The notes under the pieces were generated by a model. That model was not told the origin of the DNA and did no database searches. It saw nothing but the letters and a program-made list of their open reading frames with translations. Source: Nectonema munidae (lineage: Eukaryota; Nematomorpha; Nectonematoida; Nectonematidae). Taken from it: a DNA stretch of 64,000 bases. This document shows positions 1 through 12,602 of the stretch, piece by piece; the stretch's first letter is position 1, and every line of letters starts with the position of its first letter. The DNA lies in assembly GCA_030549495.1 (NCBI GenBank), contig JAUIRK010000673.1, positions 1,798,001 to 1,862,000 on the forward strand, given 5' to 3'. Position numbers and translations under genes: made by a program.

Positions 1-2984
1 AGCGTGTAGAAAAAGTATTCTAAAAAATACGGCGGATATGGGCGGCTTAAAAGATAGGGCGATTTTTAAGGTTATGGGCGAACATGGTTTGCATATGGTA
101 GGACTGTGTAGGCAAAGTATAGGCTTTACCATACCTAGTTTTCAATTAAGGTCAACTCGCTTATTAGTTGTTGCTGTACATCTGAGATTAATTTATTTCT
201 GCTTTCTTGATTACATTAGGGTATGAAGCACAATGGCTACAATTACATGTACCAGAATTTCAGAACGCACAACACAACTTTAAAAGAAATCACAAACTTT
301 TTCAATGAAAGGTACTCTTTATTTTTATACACGCCTTTTTTCTTGTAAACCTCTTCAACTAACACATCATTTTAACATGTGATGCCTGAACAATTTTGAA
401 CTATCTATTGCGCCGAGATCAACTCAGATGTTTAGTTAAGTCTTTTCTTTCATTCTTATTTTTTTATAAATTCATCATGTAAGTTAAAATTATATTATTT
501 ATCTATTAAAAAATGAAACGAGTTTATTTAAATAAAAAAATTAATCTTTATTTTAATTTACTTCATTGAAAAAACAAAATCCTAACATTTAGCTGGAGAG
601 GTTAGTTTCTTCGTATGTTTTTTTCTTTATTTTGATCTCTGGTTTACGTTATAATAATTTACTATTTTGGTTCTTCTTAAAAACTTCAAAAACACTATAA
701 AATTAACAATATAAGATTTTTTATTATTTAAAGTTTGGAAAAGGCGTCTATTAGGAAGAATAATTGTAAACAGTTTATATTTAGTCGGCTACAAACCATT
801 AAATGCAAAGGGTGGAAAACAAGGAACAACGTGTGGGAAAGGAAAATATAATAATAGTATAAGCATATTTACGCTGATGTTCCATTTGTGGAATCTGTTT
901 TTAAAACAAATTTTTGGAAACAATTACCAACGATCAAATATAAAGATTTTTCATCAAAATTTTAAAGTTATTTAGTAGAACATTCACTTACTATCAAATA
1001 TATAAAACCTGGTGTGTACTTTTTTGAGAAAAAAACGCAATTTTTTTATTTTAAATTTAGTTTTAAAAATATAAATCAAATATTTTATGAAAGAGTTTAA
1101 TAAAAAACAATCATGTTTTTCATTTGTATTCCGAATTTCAACATTATGATAAATAAACTCTTTGAATTCTATTTTTGGAACATCATTTAATATAGGTCAA
1201 GATTAGTTGCTTTACATCCAAATTTTTAATTCTTCTTTTAAATGATTGGTTTCTTCTAATTTCATACATCCTCATAATAGATTCTTGGAGTTTATTTAGA
1301 GTAGTAAAATACATGAGGTTAACTTATTGTATACTTTATTGATTTATCTGACATCAAGGTATTTGTGGCAGTTCCTATTCACTGATTTGTGAAGCGTATG
1401 AATGTTTTGTCTTTAGTCATTGTTTGTTGTTAAAAGCGGTCATATTAATGATAAAAGCATGTGATGAGATTATCTTATACTATTTTCTACTTCAAAAAAC
1501 TTACCTGTTTTCGTGGATTTGAATCCACACCTTACAAGAAATTAGACTTCTTAAAAAATTAAGGTATACCTTTTGAAGCTCAATATATTATGCAATCCAG
1601 TTTTGCATCCTACTATTATTGGTTAGATTTTTCATCAAAAGACGATTATATCAAGATACTCATTTAGTCAGCTTTCTTGTACCAAAAATGATGCCCAAAA
1701 TGAACTTTCGTTCTATGAAACGAACTTTTTATTTATGCAATAATGACAAAGCTGTTCCAAACTTTAAGTTTGCAATAGTACTATCAATATATGATTATTT
1801 GAGCGCAAAATTTTTCAATATATCAAAGATAAGCGTATTATAAGATTTGGATACATGATTTTTTTATTTGCCACCAAGAAATCCATACCAAACGAAACCG
1901 TATGCTGGTAAAAGTGAAAATAAAAATGTTCTTTTAGGCTCATAAATTATTTAGAAGTTCACTAAACTGATATGAAACAAAGCTCTTGAAATTTGTTTGA
2001 TTTTTACTTCCTATGCTCTTATTGAAAGTTTAACAAACAAAATCCTAAAATGTGCTCGAACCATGAGGATAACCTTAAAATAAATGCTCATTAGTTTCTG
2101 CTAAAATGTCGAAAAAGAAAAAGAGGTTATTTTAATTAAGAGGGTGATGGGATATAAGGTGTAAGATGGAATGACAGCGTTCCTGATACTATGGTCTCAC
2201 CTTTATGCACGCAAACCTAAACTTTATACAAAAAGGTTACAAAAGATAGAAAATTATTTTCGTATATGGTTGCCGATGTATCGGTGAAGTCGATTCCTGG
2301 CTACATTACTGTTTCTGATTATAAACTATGGCGGAAATTCAGATTGACTTATTTCAAATAAGCCTGAAATTAATAAAAAAAAAGATTGTGAATAAGGATT
2401 TAATGACTTGGACTTAAAATAACTAAAGTAATATCGAAAATCTACTCACAAGTTAAACAAGCCTTTTAAATATTTTAAAGAAAGATATAGAATTTAGAAA
2501 AAGGAAATTTTCGCCCCTCTTCCGCTTCGCCCGAATATGCACCTATAAATATGGTCTGATTATTTACAGAAACGAGAATAAACTTAAAAATTGGCAGCAA
2601 ATGAAAAGAAGATCGCTTTTAACAGTATCATTTAAAACTTTGCTGATAAAGCACTAAAATTATTGATGCAATTGTATACTCTGAAACTTGTCATTCATCT
2701 CCTAAGAATATTTTTAATAAAAAATTGTATTTTAAAATCTGTTTGGCTCATAAAATATGAACTGAAGGCACTTAAAATGCAGTTACATTTTGGAAGATGT
2801 ATCACCCACAATTGTCCTTGTTAAGAGCTATTCTAACATTTGTTATAAAGCATCTGCTCTTGAAAAATTGTTGTCTTCAAAGCATCGATCATTTAAATAA
2901 TTTTTTTATTCCAAAATATTTACCCTTTAAAGCTAATTAGAAATTGATGCGATTGATTGATCAACAGACTACTCTTCCTAGTAC
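1..2984. other. Intergenic AT-rich DNA, no gene recognised
   Basis: Only short, compositionally random open frames occur. I saw no transposase, reverse transcriptase or tRNA-like boxes. First exons of the FCHO gene could lie here but I could not recognise any. Confidence 0.5.
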
Positions 2985-4175
2985 CTAGACTACCGAGTTT
3001 TCATGAAAGCGTGATCGTAAAGAATGGTGTGCTTTGGTAAAAGTAGTAAATGCAGTCAACTTTCTGCTTAGAACCACTTGTCGCCGCCATCTTAATTTTT
3101 TCGAATGGAAGCAAAGTTTTTTAACAAGTGCACAACTTTTCCAGCCTTGTACGACGTCAAGCACTTCTGTTTTGGCTTGATGAAAGCTTTTGTTGGTTGT
3201 GAAGATGGGAAAGTTGATCAAAATGCCGCCGATTAAAAAGGCATTGCTTAGCGAATAAGCTTTCTGTCTATTCAATATCAATGGAACGAAGCCTGGAATC
3301 GTTGTTAGAATCGTTAGCAAATTGGTCAACATCAAAACGAGAATCTTTCTTTTATTCCGTTCAAAGCTTTCCAATTTTATTTTTCCTACTTTTTCGTCGT
3401 AGTTCGTGAATACAATAAATGGCGGACTGTAGGTAAGTGCGTGTCTTTCGTCAGTCAAGTTGAAATTTTCGAAAACTCTATATTGCTTGTATTCAACAAG
3501 CTTTACGTTCCTTTTTTTGTGAATTTTCTGCTTTAGGCCTTGATTTTCGCGCATGAACTTTTTGTACACTACCAAAATTTGAATGTAACAGTAGAGAAAA
3601 ATGAGGGTTGGGACGAGAAAATTGAAGAAAATGGTGAGTGCGAAATTCACGTTGTATATCGCTGTGGTTGTCTTTTCACCAACTTTGTCACATAGGTACA
3701 CAACGTTTTGCATCAAGAAATTCGAGATTTCGACGACAATCAACACGAAGAAGACAATGATTTTGTACTTGCATTTGTCGTATGCTTGTATGCTGAAGCT
3801 GATCGGGTACTTCAATGACATGAACATCAGGAAGCAGATATAGCAGAGTAGGCAGATGGCAAGATTGTTCAAGGAGTTTATCGGAAAAACGAGGAACAAG
3901 TTTCGTATATGCTTACCCCAAATGATTTCTTTTTCAAAACTTTTAAGTGAAATGTCTACGCATATCAGAGTCGATTGCACCAAATACAATGTGTTTAGAA
4001 TGATCAGGTTTTGGTTGTGGCGTAGTGCATTTTTTTGGGATCCACGTTGCTGAGAAATAGACAGCCGTTGCATCGACTTATTCGCATTTCTTAAAAGGAC
4101 GCCAAAAATCACTGATCTCGCAAGGAGAAGACCATTCAGAGTGTAAAACACCAGGTTTATATTTCTCCCCCTCAT
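2985..4175 (-). CDS. Divergent rhodopsin-like seven-transmembrane receptor
   Basis: A 396-residue single-exon frame starts at an ATG at 4175. Seven hydrophobic segments can be placed at about residues 6-28, 56-77, 92-120, 137-161, 173-207, 277-301 and 309-327. Class A landmarks are partly kept: a proline in helix 5 (FNFLVPTLIFLY, P189), a charged third loop of about 70 residues ending in NKRKI, prolines in helix 6 (TTIPGFVP), and an NFPIF sequence where NPxxY is expected in helix 7. The DRY motif after helix 3 is replaced by LKYPISFS, and helix 1 lacks the usual GN pair. A plasma-membrane G-protein-coupled receptor is inferred; the ligand cannot be guessed. The Ser/Arg-rich tail is about 65 residues. 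The length is normal for the family and the frame is intact, so it is probably a real gene. An unrelated multi-pass membrane protein is the main alternative. Confidence 0.6.
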   Translation of the reverse strand: MRGRNINLVFYTLNGLLLARSVIFGVLLRNANKSMQRLSISQQRGSQKNALRHNQNLIILNTLYLVQSTLICVDISLKSFEKEIIWGKHIRNLFLVFPINSLNNLAICLLCYICFLMFMSLKYPISFSIQAYDKCKYKIIVFFVLIVVEISNFLMQNVVYLCDKVGEKTTTAIYNVNFALTIFFNFLVPTLIFLYCYIQILVVYKKFMRENQGLKQKIHKKRNVKLVEYKQYRVFENFNLTDERHALTYSPPFIVFTNYDEKVGKIKLESFERNKRKILVLMLTNLLTILTTIPGFVPLILNRQKAYSLSNAFLIGGILINFPIFTTNKSFHQAKTEVLDVVQGWKSCALVKKLCFHSKKLRWRRQVVLSRKLTAFTTFTKAHHSLRSRFHENSVV

Positions 4176-4504
4176 GGCGATGCCTTTATTTGAATGATGA
4201 AGAAATTTGGCATTGTTGCATTGATCTTTGCCCGTCTCATGAATAAAATATGAGCACTTCGTTTACTCTATTGATTATTGTTCTCATCTCCAATTATCAC
4301 CACCGCCATTATTATCCTTACGCACTTTCTCAGGGGTTCGTGCAAGTTCTTGGCGCGTTCGTCTTTTTTTACGCAAATGATTCAAATTTCGCTTCCTTTC
4401 TTATTTGCACCAGTGAAACGCCACTATTTTGTCTACTCAAGGAAACATTTTAAAAAATTTTACTGAATTTAAAAAGAATAAATTAATAAATAATAAATAA
4501 AGTC

Positions 4505-5650
4505 TACGGACCTTGAAAACCTGGAAAACCCCTTGAAAATAAAAACATATCTTGAAAACCTTAAAAACACCTTGAAAGATGATTATAAACCTTGAAAACC
4601 TTCCAAAAATTTGATTTTTATATGAATAATAGGTTTAAGAATGTTTTTCTTAAAACTTTTCTATTAAAGTTTGTTGTACGTAGTACGTTGATATCATATA
4701 ATCATTGATATAATAATGGAGATAATGATAAGTTGTTTCAATACTCTTTTGTTTTCTGTTTGATACTACGAGCTATGTTTCATGACAATGCTCATAAGGA
4801 AGTTGCTAGACGGGAAAATTATTGGTTCTAGGACATTTACAGCACTCTAAGCAGAGTGCTTCCCTCTCTCTAACATAAACTATTTCCATTGTCATGGGCT
4901 ATGTCTTCTGTGTTTACATTTTCTCTTTAAACTATAACTTATGTTTTTTGATTATCAGAATGCTCAAGATATGAAGCTCGGTAAAGACAAATTATCATAT
5001 ATAATTAATTTCGGCCCCTCATTTTCATAATTTGCTGAAAAGTCTTTGAAAAAAGTAGTTCAAATAATTTTCACTCTTTTCCACTCTAATGCTGCTGTTG
5101 AAAGATCTTTTTCCATTAACAAAGATGGCCTGAATGATAATCTACAAGAAAGCTCTTTAATAGGCGGAAGAATGGTATATGATCACATTCAAAGCCATGA
5201 TGGAATAAAGAATGTTACGATTGATAAAAGAATGCTTCTGAGTGTAGAGAATTCAAGAAAATTATATACGGAAGCTTTGGAAAAAAAGAAAAGAGAAAAT
5301 ATTTCAGAAATAACTTCAAAAGAAAAAAAGAGAAAGTTGGAATTAACTTTATCAGAGATCGAAGAGAAAAAAAAAGAAAGTTGTGAAGATAAGCACAGAT
5401 CAACTCTTACAACTAAATCAAGAAAATGCGATCATCTTTAATTATATGTTTCTTTCAATAAATATTTTCTTATCAAAATTATATTTTGTATAAAATTTTT
5501 TTTTTAAATATGTAAATGGTTATTAGCAAACGAAACTCATGAAACATTCTTTATAATTTTTTTTTTAAAAGATATAAACTAATGATGTTAACATCTTAAC
5601 CTTGAAAAAAAATATTGTAACCTTGAAAAAACCTTGAAAAACGGTTTCAA
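4505..5650 (+). mobile_element. hAT-like transposon remnant with CCTTGAAAA subterminal repeats
   Basis: The transposase remnant at 5046-5441 is flanked on both sides by degenerate clusters of the word CCTTGAAAA (about 4509-4600 and 5600-5645). Short repeats near the ends are typical of hAT elements. No clean terminal inverted repeats or target duplication were found, so the bounds are approximate. Confidence 0.5.
5046..5441 (+). pseudogene. hAT transposase C-terminal (dimerisation) fragment
   Basis: The frame contains HSNAAVERSFSINKD followed by ESSLIGGRMVYDHIQ, the pattern of the hAT C-terminal dimerisation region (short-loop NAxVERxFSxN motif). About 130 residues remain, ending in a Lys/Glu-rich tail. 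The catalytic core and BED finger are not seen upstream, so this is a truncated copy, not a working transposase. Confidence 0.7.
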
Positions 5651-5699
5651 AAAACTGTAGATATCATGTAAATAGGAAAATATCTTGAAATTGATTAGT

Positions 5700-6600
5700 G
5701 ATTTTAGCAGTCTGGAGGAACACTTACTTGATTGGAAATTGATTTGTTTTCGAAACTTAATCTCTTGCTTTCCTATTTGTATGTCTTTTCACATAACTTA
5801 AATAGAAAAATTGGTCGAATTTACTTTCCTTTATGTGTCTTTCTCTTGAAGACAATTGCTATAAAGCTAAATTTACTCATATTAGGTATACGTAAAACTT
5901 GAGACTTACAATCAAGCTAATTGACTACCAAAAATTGGTCGTAAGTCTCACGTGGTCTCATGTCAGAGCCCAAACTTTTAAACCTTTTTTTATTAAAATA
6001 ATAAATAGTGCCATGTATTAATGGAAATACACATTAAAATTTTAAAAATTAAATAACGTGCTTTCAATTTTTCTTTGTCAAAAAATTTTCTAGCTTCGTT
6101 TCTTTCAAATTTGTTAAACTTTTTCTTTCAATCATTTCTAGAGCTTCGTTTAAACTGAGCGAGGGTGGTCGCTCCACAGAGATATATTTGCATTGAGGAA
6201 CAATCCTTGCAAAATTGTACGTCACAAATGGTTCTCTCAACTCGGTGGCGTTCAATGTACATCATTGGTTCTCAGCTTGTGAGCTAATGCTCGTAATGAA
6301 CCCCAATTTAATGTAGGGCGCTCGTCAAATTTATTAACCCAAGTGTTGTTATGAACTAAAAAAGGCGGATTTGAAATTATTCTCTTTTTTTAAGGGGTTA
6401 AATGCTTGCGTTGACAGTTATCTCTATTTTTGAAATCTCAAATATGTACAAATTTGTTTTAATATTATTTATTATTTTCTTGGAATAAATTGAGAGGTTA
6501 TTCTAATTAGAAGTGTGATGAATACTATACTACTAGTCAAATAAGCTTCCAATAAAGATCGTAATAGGCCAAATTGCGGGAAACTTTTTTCTTAAGAACC
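5700..6600. other. No gene seen
   Basis: AT-rich sequence with only short shadow frames. Nothing recognisable. Confidence 0.4.
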
Positions 6601-6616
6601 CTGCTAAAAGGTGCTA

Positions 6617-6676
6617 GGACCGTTCGTACCCGGACACTTCGCTACGGGACAGTTCGTTACAGGACTCTTTGCTACC
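6617..6676. repeat. Four tandem 14-16 bp units, GGACNNTTCGYTAC type
   Basis: Four consecutive variants can be read: ggaccgttcgtacc, ggacacttcgctac, ggacagttcgttac and ggactctttgctac. They lie about 70 bp beyond the 3' end of the MULE transposase remnant. Tandem repeats of this kind resemble MULE terminal inverted repeats, so this is probably one end of that element. A matching end was not found beyond 7884. Confidence 0.65.
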
Positions 6677-6746
6677 AAATACTCAGATATGCCTTTTTTT
6701 AAATTTGTTTATACCATAAAATAAAAATATTTAAAGAAAATTTTCT

Positions 6747-7884
6747 TTAATATGAGTGCTTTCTAAGAGAGCTATGAAAACCTTCCAAGTTGTTATTTGT
6801 CCTGGGCATTTCATTGACTGTCCTTTCATACACATTCCACAACGGTATAGGAAACAGAGGATCTAATCGTCTTCTCCTTAATCCCCTGCCTTGTTCACCA
6901 CCAATATAATTTGTTGCGAAGTACGAGACAATTCCTTCTGGAATTTCCTCACCATCAATTAACTCCTCAAACCCTGGAACAAAAGTCATTTCGGGGTAAA
7001 AAAGCCAGTGCTGGGAAACAGCGCACTTTCAAACTAAATTCGTCGTCTTGATGGTATCGTTCCTTGTATCCTGCTTGAACTATATGTTTGTAAACATTCT
7101 GAGATAAATGAAATAAACAACAGCTAACTTCCGTTTCTTGAAAAACAGTTTTCAGTGAATTCTAGACTGCTTTTTCAAAATCAACCACAATGTGCTCTGG
7201 CTCCTAATTTTGTACGAGGTCCTTAATTATAGAAAAAAAGCGCTTGTAAATTGCCTCGGTTTTACCAGATAGTAGTGCAAAAAGTCGGGGAACACTTATG
7301 TCTTTATTTTGTATTGGACAAAATTGGAATGTTCCATTGTCTGCCCATACTTTATAGTTTTTCAAATCACTTAATCCATCTTCAGAATCAAATACCAAAA
7401 TCCTTTCAAGATCATCTTCACCACTGTCATATTGCAGAAACAATGACCCATTACTCAGTTTAGCGTAGTCTTCAGGAATCAGATAACCATGACGTGTTTG
7501 TGGGATTGGAGGGGATTTATTTTTCTTTTGCCTCCAACGGCGTATATTACGTCTTAAACTTGATACAGAAGGAAGTTCAGCTACGCCACATTCATGCAAA
7601 TTCCTTAATTTGGTAGCAATATCCTGGGTTCCAAGTGATTTATCTTTGATTTGATTTTTGCACTGACATGCAGCTGTGGCAGTATGATTGTGTTCACCAA
7701 CTTTTTTAATTATCACATAATTGTTCTCATCAACGTTTGTTTGCACTCTCGCTTTACACACGCGATTCTCACACATCCAATATTGTTTTGTTCCATCAAA
7801 ATTTTGGTTTTGCTTGTCGTATATATAATTCAGATCATCCACCAACTTGATTTGCTTTCTTCTGGATTCAATCGTCCTCGGCAT
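6747..7884 (-). pseudogene. MULE transposase with N-terminal FLYWCH finger, broken
   Basis: The 5' part (7884-7204) begins MPRTIESRRKQIKLVDDL and carries a FLYWCH-type zinc finger (YWMCENRVCKARVQ ... GEHNHT), then the start of a MULE domain (KVWADNGTFQFCP, LFALLSGKTEAIYKRFF). Between 7203 and 6990 the conserved core continues in other frames, including a DFEKA-like stretch and a C.FH..QN motif. The 3' part (6989-6747) holds the conserved end (YFATNYIGGEQGRG, PLWNVYER, PRTNNNLEGFHSSL). The coding sequence is interrupted at least twice, so it is a dead copy of a Mutator-like DNA transposase. Confidence 0.85.
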
Positions 7885-8421
7885 CTTGACTAACTAAGGG
7901 TTAATTAGCTTAAAAAAAAGTAAATTTTTAAAAAAGTATTCAGTATTTAAGTAATTTGGTTGCTAAAAATTACTCGTGTAATAGTTATAAAAAAGGTAAC
8001 AACTGACAGAAGCAGAAAATATTGTTATAATTATTGTTGTTGTTGTTATTATTTATATTATTTACTTAATTAAAACAAAATTATGAATTTAAAAATATAA
8101 ATATAAGAGATAGTTATATATTTTAGGACTCATTTTCAGAACACAGTATTTTAAATTACTAAATTTAGATTTGAATGAATACAAAATTTGAAGTTTACCT
8201 CCAACGTCAAGCAGATTTTAAATTCCATTATTTTTAGTGATCTTTTTCATCAACTTCATTTGGTTTTAGTACTTTAACCTTCGCGTATAAACTTTTTCTT
8301 TTCTTGAATTTTATATCACTTTCTACAAGAACGTTTTTTACCTGGTTCAAATTATCTTTATTAGGCTAAGAAACTCTAATACCATTATTATTTTCTTTAA
8401 TATAATTTATCTGTAGGTTTT

Positions 8422-8610
8422 TTAAACAATTCTTAGCACTTTGCTGAGCATTTGCTTCAACATAAATAATATTTTTGTTTCCTTTAACTGTATCTGCAGT
8501 TTTCTGGGACGATGGTCCCGAGATAGTAAAGATTTTATGCCTCCTTGTCTTGAAGCATCAATTATATTTGAAATATGACTAGGCATGGATCTTTCAAAAG
8601 TAGAAACCAC
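8422..8610 (-). other. Short unassigned open frame
   Basis: About 62 residues (MVSTFERSMPSHISN start) look non-random but match no family I know. It lies between transposon remnants and may be a further piece of one. Confidence 0.25.
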
Positions 8611-8818
8611 GCGTTTAAATTTAAAGGAATTAAAAAACTATAAAACTTTGTAATATAGTTTTTTGGAAAAGATTTTGAAGTTAAAAAAGTAAAAGCCATA
8701 GAAACTTAGAGTTGGGAAGAAGGGAATTAACTCATTTTTACCTTTTGTAATTGTCTAGAATCTTCATGTGCCAATAATAATTAATTAATTAATTATAGAA
8801 TTGTGTATTTAAATTGAT

Positions 8819-8848
8819 AAATAATAATAATAATAATAATAATAATAT
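8819..8848. repeat. AAT trinucleotide microsatellite
   Basis: About nine uninterrupted AAT units, directly visible. Confidence 0.9.
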
Positions 8849-9689
8849 GAAGTATATTTTTAGTGTGTTAATTATGCTTTCTGAATGCTTCTGAATGAAG
8901 TCGCGTTGAATAGTTATATTTCTTTAAGATATATCAAAAGGAACTCTGTACTTCTTTAGTCGAAGTGGAGAGTTGGCGTTAATTAAGCTTTTGAGTATTC
9001 GGAGTTGGAGTCGGGTTTTTGTAAGTACTAGTGTTCAGCGATGGGTGTTTTCCCTCTGACTTCGTAATCGTGGTGTGAATAATACTTAGCATTTAACTTC
9101 ATAAATATTTCATTTTTTGAAGGTCATTGATTGAAGAATGTTCTAGCAAAAGCTTAAGCAGGCTCAAAATCGCGATCCTTAACTCCAAGTAATCCTGATT
9201 TTACTTATTCCTAATCTCTTTTTTTCATTTTATTCTTATGAAGACCAAAGAAATAGTTATTCTTTGTCCCCTCAATATAAAGCCGCTTACGCATCATTTA
9301 AAAACTAAATTTTTTAAAAGTTTTCGCTCAGATCGAATTACGTTTCAAGAGTCCATTGATGTTCCATTTTCAATAATAATTATTCTTGTCTAATACTTTA
9401 CGTATTATCTTTATTATTTACGTTTCACTTTTATATTTAAGTATTTCTTGACAAAAGGAGGCCTCGTTTTCAAGCCCATAATAAAGCTATATGACTTTTG
9501 TATACACTTTTAATGGAACTAGTTAAGACAATCCCTCAGATAGATGCATCATATTTACTTTCCAAATGATCTAATCTAAATCATTTTTTATTCAATAGAT
9601 TAAATTTTTTATAATATAGCAGCACAAATAAATCAGTTTTAATGCAATATATCTTAAAAATATTCTTCACAGAGTCCTTACTTGGTGCA

Positions 9690-9800
9690 TTTACAGAAGG
9701 ATGTTGTTGTTTTGTAGCGATGAGTAAGTGTATTTTCAGCCAATCTACATAAAATCAACCGTTAGGTACATCTGACTTTGTGTGTAGGCTTATACTTATG
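9690..9800 (-). mobile_element. 3'-end fragment of the LINE family found at 24-28 kb
   Basis: Read on the minus strand, this piece matches the 3' tail of the + strand LINE copy at about 28065-28135 (shared words ACCTAACGGT, TTTATGTAGATTGGCTGAAAA), including the terminal ACA-rich tail. It is only the 3' tip of an element. Confidence 0.75.
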
Positions 9801-9907
9801 GCTTTTTCTTCATTATTTAGTCCTCTTTCATAGGGATCATCTTTACTTGGTTGATTTTCAGAGGAATTTACTTGATCCCCTTAATGTAAGCAAAGGTTAG
9901 AGGAAAG

Positions 9908-9955
9908 GTATATATATATATACACACACGCACACACACCCAAAAACACAAACAC
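9908..9955. repeat. TA/CA dinucleotide microsatellite
   Basis: A TA run passes into CA-rich repeats. Directly visible. Confidence 0.85.
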
Positions 9956-9964
9956 ATACACCTT

Positions 9965-11120
9965 TTTTAGTTGGGAACATTCATCTAGAATGGGCCTAGA
10001 TGGTGAGCCTTTTCAATGGCATCTACCTTCCTTGTTATCCTTTATCCAAGATAACAAGGTATCATTCCGAAGGTTATGACCAATCCAACTCTTTTTACCG
10101 TTTGATTTGGCAAAGAAACAACTTTATCAATTTTCCTTTATGTGTCTAGGAGATTTTTTGAATTGATCGCCAACACCAGATTTGAAAACTTTCTATTCGT
10201 TGTACGTCTTCTTTTCTGAGCTTCTAGAATTCACATGCATATAATACAATCTGCTAAACAAGAGATTTAAACAACTTCTTCCTGGGTTTCAAGCTGATAC
10301 TCTTTGCTCGAATTATTTTGCTTTTTGACAACAATTCTCAATCTGATCTTTTTAGTTCATTTATCATCTTCAGGTGTCAAACTTCCCAGATATCAAAATT
10401 CAGTAACATGCTGAGCTTTGTGTCGTCTTCTCTTTTCTTGATGTTCAACTTCATACCAAACTTCTCCCAATCTCATTGTTAACCTTTATAGACCCATATG
10501 TGCGTTGATAAACATAGCTTGGTCATCAACAAACGATCAGAATAACAAAGGAAATCGCCTCACCACTAATTGTGATACCATATTCATTTCCTTCCAATGC
10601 TTTAACAGTATGAACCCCACATATATATTTAAAATTATAGTTGACAACGCTCTAACTTGAGTTGTGTCTATGCTAATTTTTGCAGATTCCTATGATAACT
10701 GAATTAGTTTACATATACAAATTTTAAACTAATCTTCAATCTCTGTAGTCAAGACCAATTTTTCCTAAAATTTGCATAATTTTAATCCAGTTTAAACTGT
10801 CAAAATCTTTATCAAAATCCACATAACAAACGAAAACACCCTTGTTATGTTCAAGAGACTTTCGGTAGTCACTTTCGTAACTACAAAGACTCCCTTTTTC
10901 TACGTCCATTTATGAAACCAAATTGTTCTCCACTAATACAACTTTTTGTCTTGCTTGTCAATCGTTCTTCTAATGCTTTAAGCAATACTTTAGACTTTAG
11001 ACCTATAAGAGATTAAACGAATAGTTCTTGTTCTTCACAATTATTAGTATTTGTCTTCTTTGCTATAGAAATCATCAGCGTTAATAAACATTAGAGCTAT
11101 TTTATATAAATTAACATATT
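9965..11120 (-). pseudogene. Decayed LINE reverse transcriptase (RTE/'endonuclease-RT' type)
   Basis: On the minus strand around 10930-10700, fragments read GEQFGFINGRRK, NKGVFVCYVDFDKDFDSLNW and GKIGLDYRD. These match the QFGFRxGRxTxDA and FVDFxKAFDxVxW blocks (palm motif A) of RTE-like endonuclease/reverse transcriptases. Further on, a piece reading YGITISGEAISF fits the region just before the ADD motif. Many frame changes and stops show long decay; clade assignment is tentative. Confidence 0.6.
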
Positions 11121-11639
11121 AATAACTTAATTTTTTCATCGACTATTATAAAATCTTCAACCTTTTCTGGATCCAAATTCATCTTTTTGCTGGAAATAAA
11201 ATTTAATCGCCAAATTCAGATTTTAACGAACCTGTAGGTATTGAAAATAATAATTATTTTGCCTACAAAAAAGCCTAAAGTCTCTTTCCTTTCCTTCCAC
11301 CAGATCAAAATGTCATCTTTTTTGCATCTCGTAACGCTAAATAGGTGCGCATTTCATTAATTTCGATTCACGTTTAGAATATATGTTTTTATAGGAAGAA
11401 GTCGAGCATTCTCGCTACTACTCTTCAATTAATCATCAGACATACATATGAGGAGTTTTTTTCTTTTTTGTTGGATCTATCTTAAAAAATAACAATCATT
11501 AATATTCTTTGATTGTTCGAGCCAAACAGGAGGAATTGGAGAGGTATTGTTTTTAGCTTCTAAACCATCCTTCAAGTTTGCGGCATAAAAAAGGCTCGAC
11601 ATTTATAACAACGAGTACTCATGATTACAAATAAATTTG

Positions 11640-11850
11640 TCTTAAAGTATCTGCTATAAAAATAAAAAAAGAATCTTAAAAATTAAAAAAATATTTAGTT
11701 TCACAACTAAAGTTAAATCAGCTGAACAAAAAGACCTATATTTTTTTAGTGTGAGAAGTAAACTAGTAGAAAAAATTAAAAATATTTGTAAAAAATTTGT
11801 TGAAAACAATTTCACAAGTCGCCATTTTATATAATACGAAAATGAATTTT
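11640..11850 (+). other. Unassigned open stretch
   Basis: A lysine-rich frame of about 55 codons (includes VRSKLVEKIKNICKKF) is open here and resumes after one stop. I considered an F-BAR first exon but the splice phase does not fit. It may be a transposon piece. Confidence 0.2.
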
Positions 11851-12463
11851 CAGATGAAAATCCAAGTTTACAATAATTTTTAAATAGTATATCTAAATGT
11901 AATAAATCAGAAAAAAGCGAATTTTTTTTTTATGGATACTCTTATTTACTACAATAAATTGTATAATATAATACGATAAGTTAAACTAGATTTTGTAAAT
12001 ATAAAATTTTAAGTTCTCTGTTAACTAGTAGTTTTATCTGCTTGATTTATTAACCGATTTTAGAGAACGGAAGAATGCCCTTTCTCATCAGGAAATTTCG
12101 GAGGGAACCTGAGAATTTAGGATCCCACCCATACTTTGGGACACACATAGACATAGATACAGACGTATGGAGATATAGATACACATAGAGATTAAATATA
12201 TATAGACACCACACACTATATAAACAAATACACCCAATGAAGTTTTTAAAAAATTGGCGATGGTCTAATAAATTTGGGGGACTATTCTTTAAATTGATAT
12301 AAAAAATATTTTCCATTTGTTAGAAAATGGCAATTACAATTATCCCAATTAAAACCACAAATGAGTCCTTGCATACACCCACATATTGGCTCACAAACAG
12401 ATAAATAAGCAAACAAACCGATGTAACAAGGATTTTTCATATATGAATTTGTTAATCTTTTAG

Positions 12464-12602
12464 CTCTTTTCCTTACCTGGACATACTCAATCAATTGTGT
12501 CAAGAAGAGAGTAATTTGTCTTTGGAAAGGAATCAAGCCATACAGTGTATCAAGAAAGATCTTATAAAGTATAACGAAGAGCATCTGAGAAATCAAAAAA
12601 TT
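12464..12602 (+). CDS. FCHO: FCHO exon (F-BAR helix region)
   Basis: The acceptor is ttaatcttttag and the donor is gtatct. Incoming phase 2, outgoing phase 0. It encodes SFPYLDILNQLCQEE then CIKKDLIKYNEEHLRNQK, matching the GTFAPxWxV and KELxKYxEELxKxHK segments of FCHO F-BAR domains. This is the first exon recognised; upstream exons are unknown. Confidence 0.8.

Noticed and set aside
3601-4053. + strand frames inside the receptor gene
   Set aside because: Antisense shadows of the intact receptor frame.
11740-11830. Candidate first F-BAR exon (VRSKLVEKIKNICKKF)
   Set aside because: The outgoing phase does not match the 12464 exon, and the frame is open upstream of the putative acceptor.
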